Assembly: GCA_021787935.1 (NCBI GenBank)
Contig: JAJYLC010000008.1
Location: 1 to 43,199, forward strand
Reading direction: 5' to 3'
Length of the DNA stretch: 43,199 nucleotides
DNA from: Chloroflexota bacterium
GTDB lineage: Bacteria > Chloroflexota > Dehalococcoidia > SZUA-161
Shown: positions 7,756 through 14,869 of the stretch, one piece after another
How the letters are laid out: each line of letters begins with the position of its first letter
Numbering within the stretch: the stretch's first letter is position 1
The notes under the pieces: model-generated
What the model was told of the DNA's origin: nothing
What the model saw: the letters and a program-made list of their open reading frames with translations, nothing else
Database searches by the model: none
Made by a program: the position numbers and the translations under genes

Positions 7756-8727
7756 TTGGCTCGATATGCAAGGATTACAGGCTGGGGCAAATACCTGCCC
7801 CAGAAAGTGCTCACAAACCAGGAACTTGAGCGCTTAGTTGATACCTCAGACGCCTGGATCATCAGCCGTACCGGCATCAAAGAACGAAGGATTGCCGCCA
7901 ACGATGAGACAGCGTCGACCATGGCAGTGCACGCTGCCAGAGAAGCTCTAAAAGCCGCCGGGCTGGAGCCCCATTGCCTCGACCTGGTGATAACAGCAAC
8001 CTGCACGCCTGAGCTTATCTTCCCCGCCTGCGCTTCCCTCGTGCAGAACTCACTGGGAGCCAGAAAAGCAGCCGCTTTTGACCTCAATGCCGCTTGCAGT
8101 GGGTTCATCTACGCCTTGGCCACCGCCTGCCAGTTCATCACCGCCGGAAGCTATAAGAATATCCTGGTTGTAGGCAGCGAAGTCTACTCGCGTATTCTGA
8201 ATTGGAAGAACCGCAATACCTGCGTTCTCTTCGGCGACGGAGCCGGCGCGGTGGTGGTACAGGCCAGCGATTCGCCAGGTTCGCTAAGCTTCGTACTGGG
8301 TAACGATGGGTCGAGAGCAGGCTCTATATACACGCCGGGCCCTTGCGGTCTAAATCAAGGCCCTTACTATCTTACTATGAACGGCCGGGAGGTATTTAGG
8401 TTCGCAGTAAACGTCATTTGCCTTGCCACCAAGCAGGCTGTCAAGGCCGCTGGCCTCGAACTGTCCGACATCGATCTTTTAATCCCTCATCAAGCCAATA
8501 CCCGCATTCTCAAATCGGCCGCCAAAGCAATCGGCCTCCCTCTGGAAAAGGTCTTCATTAACGTAGACCGCTACGGCAATACCTCGGCAGCCTCCATTCC
8601 TATCGCTCTGTGCGAGGCTATAGAAGAGGGACGACTTAAGGAGCGTGACCGCCTGGTGCTGGTCGGCTTCGGCGGCGGCCTTAGCTGGGCGGCGATGGTG
8701 CTGCAATGGGGACAGGGAAAAAGGTGA
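7756..8727 (+). CDS. fabH: 3-oxoacyl-ACP synthase III (FabH-like)
   Basis: KASIII enzymes condense an acyl-CoA with malonyl-ACP to start fatty acid synthesis. The 323-residue protein has the full thiolase-fold triad: Cys114 in LNAACSGFIYA, His245 in IPHQANTRI and Asn275 in DRYGNTSAAS. The GFGGGLSWAA glycine motif near the C-terminus is also present. The start is TTG at 7756 with an AGGAAAGG ribosome-binding site 7 bases upstream. It is not next to other fab genes, so a specialised KASIII role (for example HMG-CoA-synthase-like or another acyl transfer) cannot be excluded, but the motifs fit FabH best. It is divergent from the hrcA operon. Confidence 0.88.
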   Translation: MARYARITGWGKYLPQKVLTNQELERLVDTSDAWIISRTGIKERRIAANDETASTMAVHAAREALKAAGLEPHCLDLVITATCTPELIFPACASLVQNSLGARKAAAFDLNAACSGFIYALATACQFITAGSYKNILVVGSEVYSRILNWKNRNTCVLFGDGAGAVVVQASDSPGSLSFVLGNDGSRAGSIYTPGPCGLNQGPYYLTMNGREVFRFAVNVICLATKQAVKAAGLELSDIDLLIPHQANTRILKSAAKAIGLPLEKVFINVDRYGNTSAASIPIALCEAIEEGRLKERDRLVLVGFGGGLSWAAMVLQWGQGKR

Positions 8728-8752
8728 ACTCCATAGGTGCATAGCAGCCATT

Positions 8753-8772
8753 GTAGGGGCACAGCCCTGTGG
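8753..8772. repeat. Degenerate GTAGGGGC-family repeat
   Basis: GTAGGGGCACAG is followed by CCCTGTGG. The left arm is intact but the right arm has decayed from the expected CTGTGCCCCTAC. It lies in the fabH 3' gap. Confidence 0.5.
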
Positions 8773-8900
8773 ATAAAACAATGGCAGGTCAGCAGTCTGG
8801 CCGGGGTCCAAATAGGGTACATTGAGCTTATCGGGTTTGGCGTTTGCGCTGTGCTCCTATTTGGTGTAAGCTGGATAACCAGAAAAGTACCCCCAAAAAT

Positions 8901-8977
8901 GTCATTCTGACCCTGAACGTAGTGAAGGGGAAGAATCTCGCAAATCCCGAGACCCTTCGCTCCGCTCAGGGTGACAT
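8901..8977. repeat. CCCTGAGCG/GAAGGG-type intergenic repeat
   Basis: Two inverted halves, TGACCCTGAACGTAGTGAAG and CCTTCGCTCCGCTCAGGGTG, face each other around AGAATCTCG...CGAGA. Related sequence recurs at 27208-27240 and, more distantly, at 14729-14818. It ends just before the ribosome-binding site of the gene at 8996. Confidence 0.65.
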
Positions 8978-8995
8978 AGAGGAGAGGTTGTCAAA

Positions 8996-9664
8996 ATGGA
9001 GATAGTCTGGCTGGGACATTCCTGCTTCAGAATAAGGGGAAAGGAAGCTACTATTGTTACCGACCCCTTCGACAAGACACTGGGCTATCCGGTGAGAAAG
9101 CCCACGGCAAGCATCGTTACTGTGAGCCATAGCCATCCCCAGCACAGCTTTGTGGATGGCGTGGCGGGCAACCCCAGAGTGGTCAGCCGCCCCGGCGAAT
9201 ACGACATAGCCAATGTTTTCATCAACGGCATCGCCACCTGCCACGATAACGAAAAGGGAGCTGTCCGGGGCAAGAATACTGTTTTCTTCATAGAGATCGA
9301 TGAGGTCAAGGTCTGCCATCTGGGCGACCTGGGGCACGTGCCTACCACAGAGCAGATAGAGCAGATGAGCGGCGTTGATATATTGATGGTACCCGTAGGC
9401 GGAGTGTCCACCATTAATGCTGCTGCGGCGGCAGAGACCATAGGCCTGCTCGAGCCGAAGCTGGTGATTCCGATGCACTACAAAACGGAAGTGGTGAAGA
9501 TGGAGCTGGAGCCTCTGGAGCATTTCATTAAAGTCATGGGATTGAAAGAGGTGGTATCCCAGCCCAAGCTCAATGTCACCAAATCGAGCCTGCCACCCGA
9601 GACCAAAGTCCTGGTGCTGGACTACCGCAGGGAGAGCATCCTGGAACCAGCGAAACCTGCATAA
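8996..9664 (+). CDS. MBL-fold protein with altered metal motif (UPF0173-like)
   Basis: A 222-residue protein resembling the UPF0173/YtkL metal-dependent hydrolases: LGHSCFRI at residues 6-13, TDPF with the early Asp, RPGEYDI, HLGDLGH and a C-terminal PMHYKT. The usual HxHxDH metal motif reads HSHPQH (about residues 43-48), so the Asp ligand of the second metal site is replaced by Gln. The protein may bind one metal or have shifted activity. A similar reading is common in reduced MBL paralogues, but I cannot state how widespread this exact form is. The ATG at 8996 follows a GAGGAGAGG ribosome-binding site. Its substrate is unknown. Confidence 0.8.
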   Translation: MEIVWLGHSCFRIRGKEATIVTDPFDKTLGYPVRKPTASIVTVSHSHPQHSFVDGVAGNPRVVSRPGEYDIANVFINGIATCHDNEKGAVRGKNTVFFIEIDEVKVCHLGDLGHVPTTEQIEQMSGVDILMVPVGGVSTINAAAAAETIGLLEPKLVIPMHYKTEVVKMELEPLEHFIKVMGLKEVVSQPKLNVTKSSLPPETKVLVLDYRRESILEPAKPA

Positions 9665-9690
9665 ACCTTCTAACCGCAGAGTAACGCGTC

Positions 9691-9864
9691 CATTCCGTTT
9701 TGCAACGGAATCCAGTACACGAGTAGCCAAATGTCTACCAAATGGGGAGATGACTGGATTCCGACTTCCGTCGGAATGGTTCCACAACGTTTCCATTCCG
9801 TTGTAAAACGGAATCCAGTGGCCTCGGATAATCGTTACCCATTCCGTTGCAAAACGGAATCCAG
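9691..9864. repeat. Cluster of four GGATTCCG...CGGAATGG hairpins
   Basis: Four copies of the same hairpin lie at 9691-9715, 9754-9779, 9793-9819 and 9839-9864. Arms are ATTCCG and CGGAATCCAG (the second copy is inverted) with loops that vary (TTTTGCAA, ACTTCCGT, TTGTAAAA, TTGCAAAA). They fill the gap between the converging MBL-fold gene and the surface operon. Confidence 0.8.
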
Positions 9865-9896
9865 TTACCTGAATAGCAATCATGTTTACCAAAAGA

Positions 9897-9927
9897 GAAG
9901 CCGTCCTTCCTGAGGAAGGACGGCTTC
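9897..9927 (-). terminator. Terminator of the surface-protein operon
   Basis: GAAGCCGTCCTTCC (9897-9910) and GGAAGGACGGCTTC (9914-9927) form a perfect 14-bp stem with a 3-base loop, 29 bp after the stop of the collagen-like gene. The minus-strand continuation is TCTTTTGG, a short T-rich tail. Confidence 0.8.
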
Positions 9928-9956
9928 GTTTGAATCGTCTCTAACCGATAAGCGTT

Positions 9957-10622
9957 TTAGCTTTTCGGCGGGGGAGGCGCAGGAGCAGCGGGCTGTTGCT
10001 TTCTCATCATCACTACTACCGCTAGGATTATAGCGATGACAGCAAGCACGATGCCAATGATGCCGTATACGTTGGACGCACTCTTACCAGTAGGTCCGAT
10101 AGGGCCAGTGGAACCAGTGGCGCCCGTGGCACCCGTCGCTCCAGCGGGTATGCCCAGCGTCAATATACCCGTCGATGGATCCCAACTGACCGTGGGGGCC
10201 GAACCGGCAGGAAGTGCGGTAACAATTACCTGGGTTATCGCACCTCCAACGGAGGTGCCGCCCCCTGAGCCCTTGGTCAGGTTTACCAGCACGTTGCCAC
10301 CTATTTGCCAGGTAGCCGTCTGGGTCACAGTAGCGTTGCCAATCATGAAGCTCACGGTCATCCCGCTATAGCTCACGCCCTCAGGTTGAGGTATAACTAT
10401 TTTGTATGTTGAATTACCGGATACAGTTGTTGTGGTAGTGGTAAACGTTGCATTCCCTATCTTGGCCGTTATCACAGTGCCGTCGGCCACCTTTAGGCCA
10501 TTCACCAGCACTGAGCCATGGAAGGCGCAAGGCGGCTCCAGACCGCCCTGAGCGAAAGCTATGGCCGGGAAGAGGACAAGCGCTACCACTGCCAGCAGAG
10601 CCAACAGTCTCAGTTTGGTCAT
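9957..10622 (-). CDS. Membrane-anchored surface protein with collagen-like stretch
   Basis: A 221-residue protein of unknown function that is clearly exported. It has a signal peptide (LLALLAVVALVLFPAIAFAQ), an Ig/beta-rich ectodomain at about residues 28-155 and seven consecutive Gly-X-Y triplets (GATGATGATGSTGPIGPTGK). A single transmembrane helix follows (about residues 184-206, IIGIVLAVIAIILAVVVMM), with a short cytoplasmic Lys/Arg/Pro-rich tail. This makes it a type I membrane protein with a collagen-like stalk. The ATG at 10622 has a GGAGG ribosome-binding site. It follows the IPT-like gene on the minus strand, 75 bp apart with a strong hairpin between, so the pair probably forms one surface operon with differential expression. 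The triplet number is low, so triple-helix formation is uncertain. Confidence 0.7.
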   Translation of the reverse strand: MTKLRLLALLAVVALVLFPAIAFAQGGLEPPCAFHGSVLVNGLKVADGTVITAKIGNATFTTTTTTVSGNSTYKIVIPQPEGVSYSGMTVSFMIGNATVTQTATWQIGGNVLVNLTKGSGGGTSVGGAITQVIVTALPAGSAPTVSWDPSTGILTLGIPAGATGATGATGSTGPIGPTGKSASNVYGIIGIVLAVIAIILAVVVMMRKQQPAAPAPPPPKS

Positions 10623-10648
10623 ACTCTTTCCTCCTTATTTAGTAGCCT

Positions 10649-10680
10649 ACCTTGAGGGGTTCGCTGGAACCCCTCAAGGT
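10649..10680. terminator. Strong hairpin between the two surface genes
   Basis: ACCTTGAGGGGTTC (10649-10662) and GAACCCCTCAAGGT (10667-10680) form a perfect 14-bp stem with a 4-base loop, directly after the stop of the IPT-like gene. No T-run follows on the minus strand, so it may be a partial terminator or an RNA-stabilising hairpin. Confidence 0.7.
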
Positions 10681-10696
10681 AATTCTCTTTATCCTC

Positions 10697-12634
10697 TTAT
10701 TGCCAGCCTTTCAAATTCCAGCCCGCGCTGAGCGTATAGCTATGCGCGCCGTAAATCAGGGTGCAGTCTGCATTGACGTCAATCCAGAAGCCATCGCCGG
10801 GGTTAAGGGATGCCAGGTTGCTTCCGGCAAGGTCAGCCGGATCATACATGTACCAGGTTCCGTTACCATAGGTCCACACCCTAACGAGCTGGGTGCTTAT
10901 CCCAGCGAGCTGGGTACCAATGCCTACCTGACCTGCTGTTAAGGTGAAAAACGATGTCGCAGTATTCGTCCCGTCTGTGGCCAGTATCACCTGGACTCCC
11001 GGCGCCAGACCGGGTACGGTGAAGGCATAGCTGAAAGTACCCGAAGCAGTGGTCAACGCCTGGCTGGTCAGTGTGTAGGTGCCAATCTTGATCGTCACCG
11101 GGAAGTAGCCTAGGAAGCCCGTCCCGCTTAGCGATACTGAGGTTGTGGCCGCACCCGTGTTGGGAGTAACTGTAATGGCCGCCCCGGGTATGGTAAACGT
11201 TGCCGCCGGGCTGGTATTGTTGTTTGTATCAGCAGCGCCAACGGTGTAAGCGCCGGGAGCAGAAGCGGTCGGTACGGTAATGGTAGCCGCTATAGCTCCG
11301 GTGGCGTCCGGTGTAACGGTTTGCGTCGCCACAACTTTGGCCGTCGACACACTGGTGAGACTAATTGTCACCACATTGTTCACCACGGTATTGGTTACCC
11401 ACCCGGTCCCGGTGACTACTACGGTAGTGCCCGCCGGACCGGTAGTCGGATTGATGGCGATGGTGGGCGTGGTAATGGTGAACATGCCTGTGGCAATCAC
11501 ACCATGAATGTCTGTCGCCGTCACTGTGTTAACCCCGGCGGTAACCGTGTTGGCAGTTGGGACATAAAGTGTCGTCGGGCTTATCACGCCGGTGCTATCG
11601 ATACTTATGTTCCCTGTGTTCCAGGCGAATCCACCGAACTTGAGTTGACCAGCCGGAATGTAGTTGCCCGACGCAGCAAACATGTTAGCGCCCGTGAGCA
11701 GAACCTGAGTGTTTCTGGGCCCGCTGCTCGGAGTCAGCACCAGGGCACGGCTCACCACTGTGAACGTTGTGCTAGCAGTGAAAGTGCCCCGAGTCGCCAC
11801 AATCTGGTTAACACCAACCAGCGCTCCGGGAGGGGTCGCCTTTGATGCTGCAAGCTGCCCATTAGACTGAGCGATAACCCACGTCCATGGCGCGCCAGCG
11901 AATGTTAAAGTAACGTTCCCGCCGGCAGGCCAACCGTTGCCTGAGATAGTGACAGTAGAGCCGGCCAGCCCGCTGAGCGGAGATACCGCTACGGAGGGGG
12001 TAACCGTGAAGCTTGCCATGTTAGCGGTACTGTTGGCTCCAGCCAAGTCCTTACCCCAAATATTGTGCGCGCCGGAAGTCAGAGGAGGTACTGCCGCGGT
12101 CACGGTGAAGCCGCCGGTCAGGTCCGTCAGCCCCACTGTGGCCAGGGTCAGATTCCCAAGCGTGGCATTGCCGGTATCTATTTTCACATATCCGCCAACA
12201 CTCGCATTGAATCCGGTGCCCTGTACCGTAATGCTGCTCCCCACAGGCCCGGACAATGTAGTGGGCGATGTTACAACAACCTTGGGAACCACGAAGAAGT
12301 TCTGTGTAGGGCTGCTTATGCCGTCAGTAACTTTAATAGTGTGGTTTCCATATGTAGACGCGGGAACCACTATACCGAAGGTAGCGGCGCCCCCACTGGC
12401 TACAACCGTAGATGGCACGGTAGTAATAAGCGCGCCGTCCCAGTAGGTGTACAGGGTGACATTCCCCAGAAAACCACTCACTGAAATGGTAACAGGAGTA
12501 CCCACCGGCCCCGTCGTAGCGCTTAGGCTTGTAATAGAACCTGCTGCGCTGGCGGGCACTGCGGCTACCGCCACCAGGGTACCTAAAATTGCTAGCACCG
12601 CCAGCAGTGTTATGATTCTTGTCTTTACTTTCAT
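10697..12634 (-). CDS. Secreted multi-repeat IPT/TIG-like surface protein
   Basis: A 645-residue exported protein. After a signal peptide (cleavage near PASAAG, residue 31) it contains about six Ig-like repeats of 80-100 residues. Each opens with a GPVGTPVTISVSGF-type motif: GPVGTPVTIS, GPVGSSITVQGTGF, GLAGSTVTISGNGW, GPRNTQVLLTGANM, GPAGTTVVVTGTGW and GAATTSVSLSGTGF. These resemble IPT/TIG or archaeal S-layer-like folds. The last 75 residues differ: they are Trp-rich (VRVWTYGNGTWYMYDPADL, GDGFWIDV, LSAGWNLKGW) and look like a separate cap domain. There is no cell-wall anchor motif or C-terminal transmembrane helix. The role is probably structural, in the S-layer or adhesion, but this is inferred. 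The ATG has its own AAAGGAG ribosome-binding site and directly abuts the stop of a 25-codon leader ORF. It is first in an operon with the collagen-like gene. Confidence 0.78.
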   Translation of the reverse strand: MKVKTRIITLLAVLAILGTLVAVAAVPASAAGSITSLSATTGPVGTPVTISVSGFLGNVTLYTYWDGALITTVPSTVVASGGAATFGIVVPASTYGNHTIKVTDGISSPTQNFFVVPKVVVTSPTTLSGPVGSSITVQGTGFNASVGGYVKIDTGNATLGNLTLATVGLTDLTGGFTVTAAVPPLTSGAHNIWGKDLAGANSTANMASFTVTPSVAVSPLSGLAGSTVTISGNGWPAGGNVTLTFAGAPWTWVIAQSNGQLAASKATPPGALVGVNQIVATRGTFTASTTFTVVSRALVLTPSSGPRNTQVLLTGANMFAASGNYIPAGQLKFGGFAWNTGNISIDSTGVISPTTLYVPTANTVTAGVNTVTATDIHGVIATGMFTITTPTIAINPTTGPAGTTVVVTGTGWVTNTVVNNVVTISLTSVSTAKVVATQTVTPDATGAIAATITVPTASAPGAYTVGAADTNNNTSPAATFTIPGAAITVTPNTGAATTSVSLSGTGFLGYFPVTIKIGTYTLTSQALTTASGTFSYAFTVPGLAPGVQVILATDGTNTATSFFTLTAGQVGIGTQLAGISTQLVRVWTYGNGTWYMYDPADLAGSNLASLNPGDGFWIDVNADCTLIYGAHSYTLSAGWNLKGWQ

Positions 12635-12712
12635 CTAGTCTCTCCTTTCTTGGGCGAAATATTGACTTGCCCCCGATGACCAACTCCTAATTCTATTTGT
12701 CTCAATCTTCAC
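12635..12712 (-). CDS. Putative 25-residue leader peptide upstream of the surface protein
   Basis: A short frame starts with GTG at 12712, eight bases after a near-perfect AAGGAGGTG ribosome-binding site (12721-12729). It encodes 25 residues (MKIETNRIRSWS...AQERRD) and ends with TAG at 12635-12637, immediately before the ATG of the 645-residue surface protein. The peptide is polar and Arg-rich and is not a signal peptide. The unusually good ribosome-binding site and the abutting stop/start suggest translational coupling or an attenuation-like control. No homologue is recognised. Confidence 0.45.
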   Translation of the reverse strand: MKIETNRIRSWSSGASQYFAQERRD

Positions 12713-12904
12713 ATATAACCCACCTCCTTGTTAAGCATGTCAACTATGCTTTTTAATTTTTTAGAACTCCAATTTTTCCTCTAGTATAAAGACTAGCCCC
12801 CTGCTGGGGGACTGCTAAAAGTGAGGTCTTACCCACGTTCCACACCGGTAATTTTAGTGCTTCCTTTTTTGCATATACCTACTCTAGGTAGGCAAGTCGG
12901 CCTC

Positions 12905-12934
12905 ATTCTAAACACCTTTATTCCCGCTTGTCAA
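12905..12934 (-). promoter_or_regulatory. Promoter of the surface-protein operon, with long leader
   Basis: On the minus strand TTGACA (12929-12934) and TAGAAT (12905-12910) are 18 bases apart. Transcription would start near 12898, giving a leader of about 185 bases to the leader ORF and about 264 to the main ATG. The leader holds small hairpins (CCTAC...GTAGG near 12890; CCCCC-TGCT-GGGGG at 12797-12810). It matches no riboswitch class that I recognise. Confidence 0.5.
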
Positions 12935-13604
12935 TACCTTTTCATGACAGTTTTGTGTAATTTTCCAGCACCTTTCGTAGCACACCGGCTCCCGTCCTGC
13001 ACTTTAAAAATGGACTTACGGACTGCCATTTAAACCAACCTGCCAGAACCGATAAGTCCATTTCTATCCTGAATCATAACGGACTGTAAAGCTTTTACCA
13101 CTTTTCTTCAAGCTTGTCAATAGGTTTGGCCGAAATTGTTTACCAACTGCTTCTATTTCGTATCATTGCGAGCCATCCACAGGAGGCCGCGGCCAGCTCT
13201 AGTTGCTCGCAAGGACATACCTATCACAAGAGAAAGAAGGGACAAACCTTCTGTAAATATAAGACGCATCAACCCACGGAAAAGTTCCACCATCCGGGGA
13301 CAATTCACCGCTGAGAACGCAAAATTCGCAGAATCTGTCATGAATGAGGTCGTTTAGCAATGGTCTACCATACCGACGAAAGTCGGTATCCAGATACCTT
13401 CGCCGTAATTTTGAAGCCGGGTTTTCTGGATTCCGTGTCAAGCACGGAATGGTATTAGAATAGCTATTTTCTAGTAACGTTTATTCTCTTTTTATGAATC
13501 AACTGGCCCTCTGTGCCCTCCGCGAACTCTGCTGTTCTAGACTGCATGAAACTGCATGTTTATCCCTGCTGCAATGGCCGATTGCGCGCTTTGAGGGGAT
13601 ATGC
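12935..13604. other. Non-coding stretch upstream of folD and the surface operon
   Basis: No convincing gene. A second TTGACA on the minus strand (13104-13109) with TAAAAG 17 bases downstream could be a further weak promoter for the surface operon. Two GGATTCC-type hairpins lie at 13366-13393 and 13426-13453. Open frames here have no ribosome-binding site or protein-like composition. Confidence 0.5.
13366..13453. repeat. Two GGATTCC-family hairpins in tandem
   Basis: TACCGAC...GTCGGTATCCAG at 13366-13393 and CTGGATTCCGTG...CACGGAATGGT at 13426-13453 are facing copies of the hairpin family seen at 9691-9864. The arms differ in the stem bases but keep base pairing. Confidence 0.65.
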
Positions 13605-13610
13605 TATAAT
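13582..13610 (+). promoter_or_regulatory. Promoter upstream of folD (TTGCGC - 17 bp - TATAAT)
   Basis: TTGCGC at 13582-13587 and a perfect TATAAT at 13605-13610 are 17 bases apart. The start point would be near 13617, leaving a leader of about 200 bases before folD that contains a small ORF at 13633-13788. Confidence 0.6.
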
Positions 13611-13632
13611 TTCGGACGGTCTGGAGGACAAA

Positions 13633-13788
13633 TTGCAGGTGGCTTTGATCATCGATACCTTCGATACTAAAGGTATCATTCCCTCCACAATCAGGCATTC
13701 TCCTTCATCATCAGCATTACCAACTTATCCACTCAGTATGACTCTACCATCCTTTACAGAGCCGACCAAAAACAGATATATAAGGTAG
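13633..13788 (+). CDS. Possible small ORF in the folD leader
   Basis: A 51-codon frame begins with TTG at 13633, five bases after GGAGG and just downstream of a good promoter. It encodes MQVALIIDTFDTKG followed by a Ser/Pro/Thr-rich stretch with no recognisable fold. The first 14 residues vaguely recall the N-terminus of Tm-1-like ATP-binding proteins (a TLDTKG motif), so this could be a decayed remnant. It may equally be non-coding leader, since ribosome-binding site and promoter are the only support. Confidence 0.25.
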   Translation: MQVALIIDTFDTKGIIPSTIRHSPSSSALPTYPLSMTLPSFTEPTKNRYIR

Positions 13789-13820
13789 TAACTAAATATA
13801 CTACTTAAAGGAGGCCAAGA

Positions 13821-14711
13821 ATGGCTGCGGAGATAATCTCGGGAACTGTAGTAGCAGAGCAGATCCGCGGTGAGCTCAAAGTGAAAGTACAAGAGCTCAA
13901 GAAAAAAGGCATAAACCCCGGCGTAGTCTTTGTGCGCGTGGGCGAGGACCCTGCCTCGATATCTTATGTCACAGGGAAGAGTAAGGCCGCCGAGGAGCTG
14001 GGCATCCTCTCCGAGACCATAGTGCTCCCCGAGGACACCCCGGAGCAGAAACTCCTTGACCTTGTCTATAAGCTGAACAAGGACCCCAAGTTCAATGGAG
14101 TCCTGGTGCAGCTTCCGCTGCCCAAGCACATAGATGCAGATAAAGTCCTCAACGCCATTGAACCGGAGAAGGACGTCGATGGTTTCCACCCTGTGAATGT
14201 GGGCAGGCTGCTGATCGGTGACCCATATTTCATGCCCTGCACACCGCACGGCGTACAGGAGCTCCTGGTTCGCAGCGGCAACAGCCCGGAAGGAAAGCAT
14301 GTAGTTATCTGCGGACGCAGCAATATAGTAGGTAAGCCCGTGATGGCTATTTTGATACAGAAACAGAAGGGCGCTAACGCTACAGTGACCATGGTGCATA
14401 CCGGCACAAAGGACATGCCCAAGTACACCAGGCAGGCGGATATTCTCATCGCCGCCATGGGCAAAGCAAAGGTAATAACGGCGGATATGGTCAAAGAAGG
14501 CGTGGTGGTGATAGATGTCGGGGTAAACAGGATTCCCGATGCCACCAAGAAGAGCGGGTTCAGGCTGGTGGGCGATACTGATTTCGAGGCCATTAAAGAG
14601 AAGGCGAAGGCTATCACGCCCGTCCCCGGCGGCGTGGGACCAATGACCATCACTATGCTCATGGTGAATACAGTCAGGGCTGCCGAGCAGCAGTCCGCCA
14701 AGAAAAAGTAA
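13821..14711 (+). CDS. folD: Bifunctional methylene-THF dehydrogenase / methenyl-THF cyclohydrolase FolD
   Basis: FolD interconverts 5,10-methylene-, methenyl- and 10-formyl-tetrahydrofolate with NAD(P). The 296-residue protein has the family length and its motifs: the catalytic Tyr/Lys region (VGEDPASISYVTGKSKAAEELGI split around residues 41-63), VQLPLPKHID (residues about 96-105), CTPHGV, the Rossmann GRSNIVGKP and the C-terminal PVPGGVGPMTITML. The ATG at 13821 has an AAAGGAGG ribosome-binding site. It lies 158 bp upstream of formate-THF ligase on the same strand. The two enzymes are consecutive steps in C1 metabolism, as in the methyl branch of the Wood-Ljungdahl pathway or purine/formyl-Met supply. 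Confidence 0.96.
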   Translation: MAAEIISGTVVAEQIRGELKVKVQELKKKGINPGVVFVRVGEDPASISYVTGKSKAAEELGILSETIVLPEDTPEQKLLDLVYKLNKDPKFNGVLVQLPLPKHIDADKVLNAIEPEKDVDGFHPVNVGRLLIGDPYFMPCTPHGVQELLVRSGNSPEGKHVVICGRSNIVGKPVMAILIQKQKGANATVTMVHTGTKDMPKYTRQADILIAAMGKAKVITADMVKEGVVVIDVGVNRIPDATKKSGFRLVGDTDFEAIKEKAKAITPVPGGVGPMTITMLMVNTVRAAEQQSAKKK

Positions 14712-14728
14712 GAAGGGCAAAACAATCT

Positions 14729-14818
14729 CGTCACCGTTCGTGGTGAGCTTGTCAAACCCATGAACGACCCTTCGACAAGCCCGTCCTGAGCCTGACGAAG
14801 GACTCAGGGCGAACGGAT
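14729..14818. repeat. Intergenic repeat between folD and fhs
   Basis: The segment contains CGTTCGTGGTGAGCTTGTC..., CCCTTCGACAAGC and GACTCAGGGCGAACG, the components of a common dispersed bacterial repeat with inverted CTTCGACAAGC/GCTTGTC halves. A shortened relative occurs at about 36514-36552. It occupies most of the folD-fhs gap. Confidence 0.6.
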
Positions 14819-14869
14819 TAAACTAAACTGGTAAATAAAATTTAAGGAAGGTAGGAGGTTCACGATTAT

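Noticed and set aside
12635-12904. Known riboswitch in the surface-operon leader
   Set aside because: I compared it by eye with the conserved cores of cyclic-di-GMP, THF, TPP and fluoride classes and saw no match; the structure seen is only short hairpins.
13725-14720. 330-codon frame antisense to folD
   Set aside because: FolD is unmistakable on the plus strand, and the antisense translation is His/Leu/Gly-rich noise.
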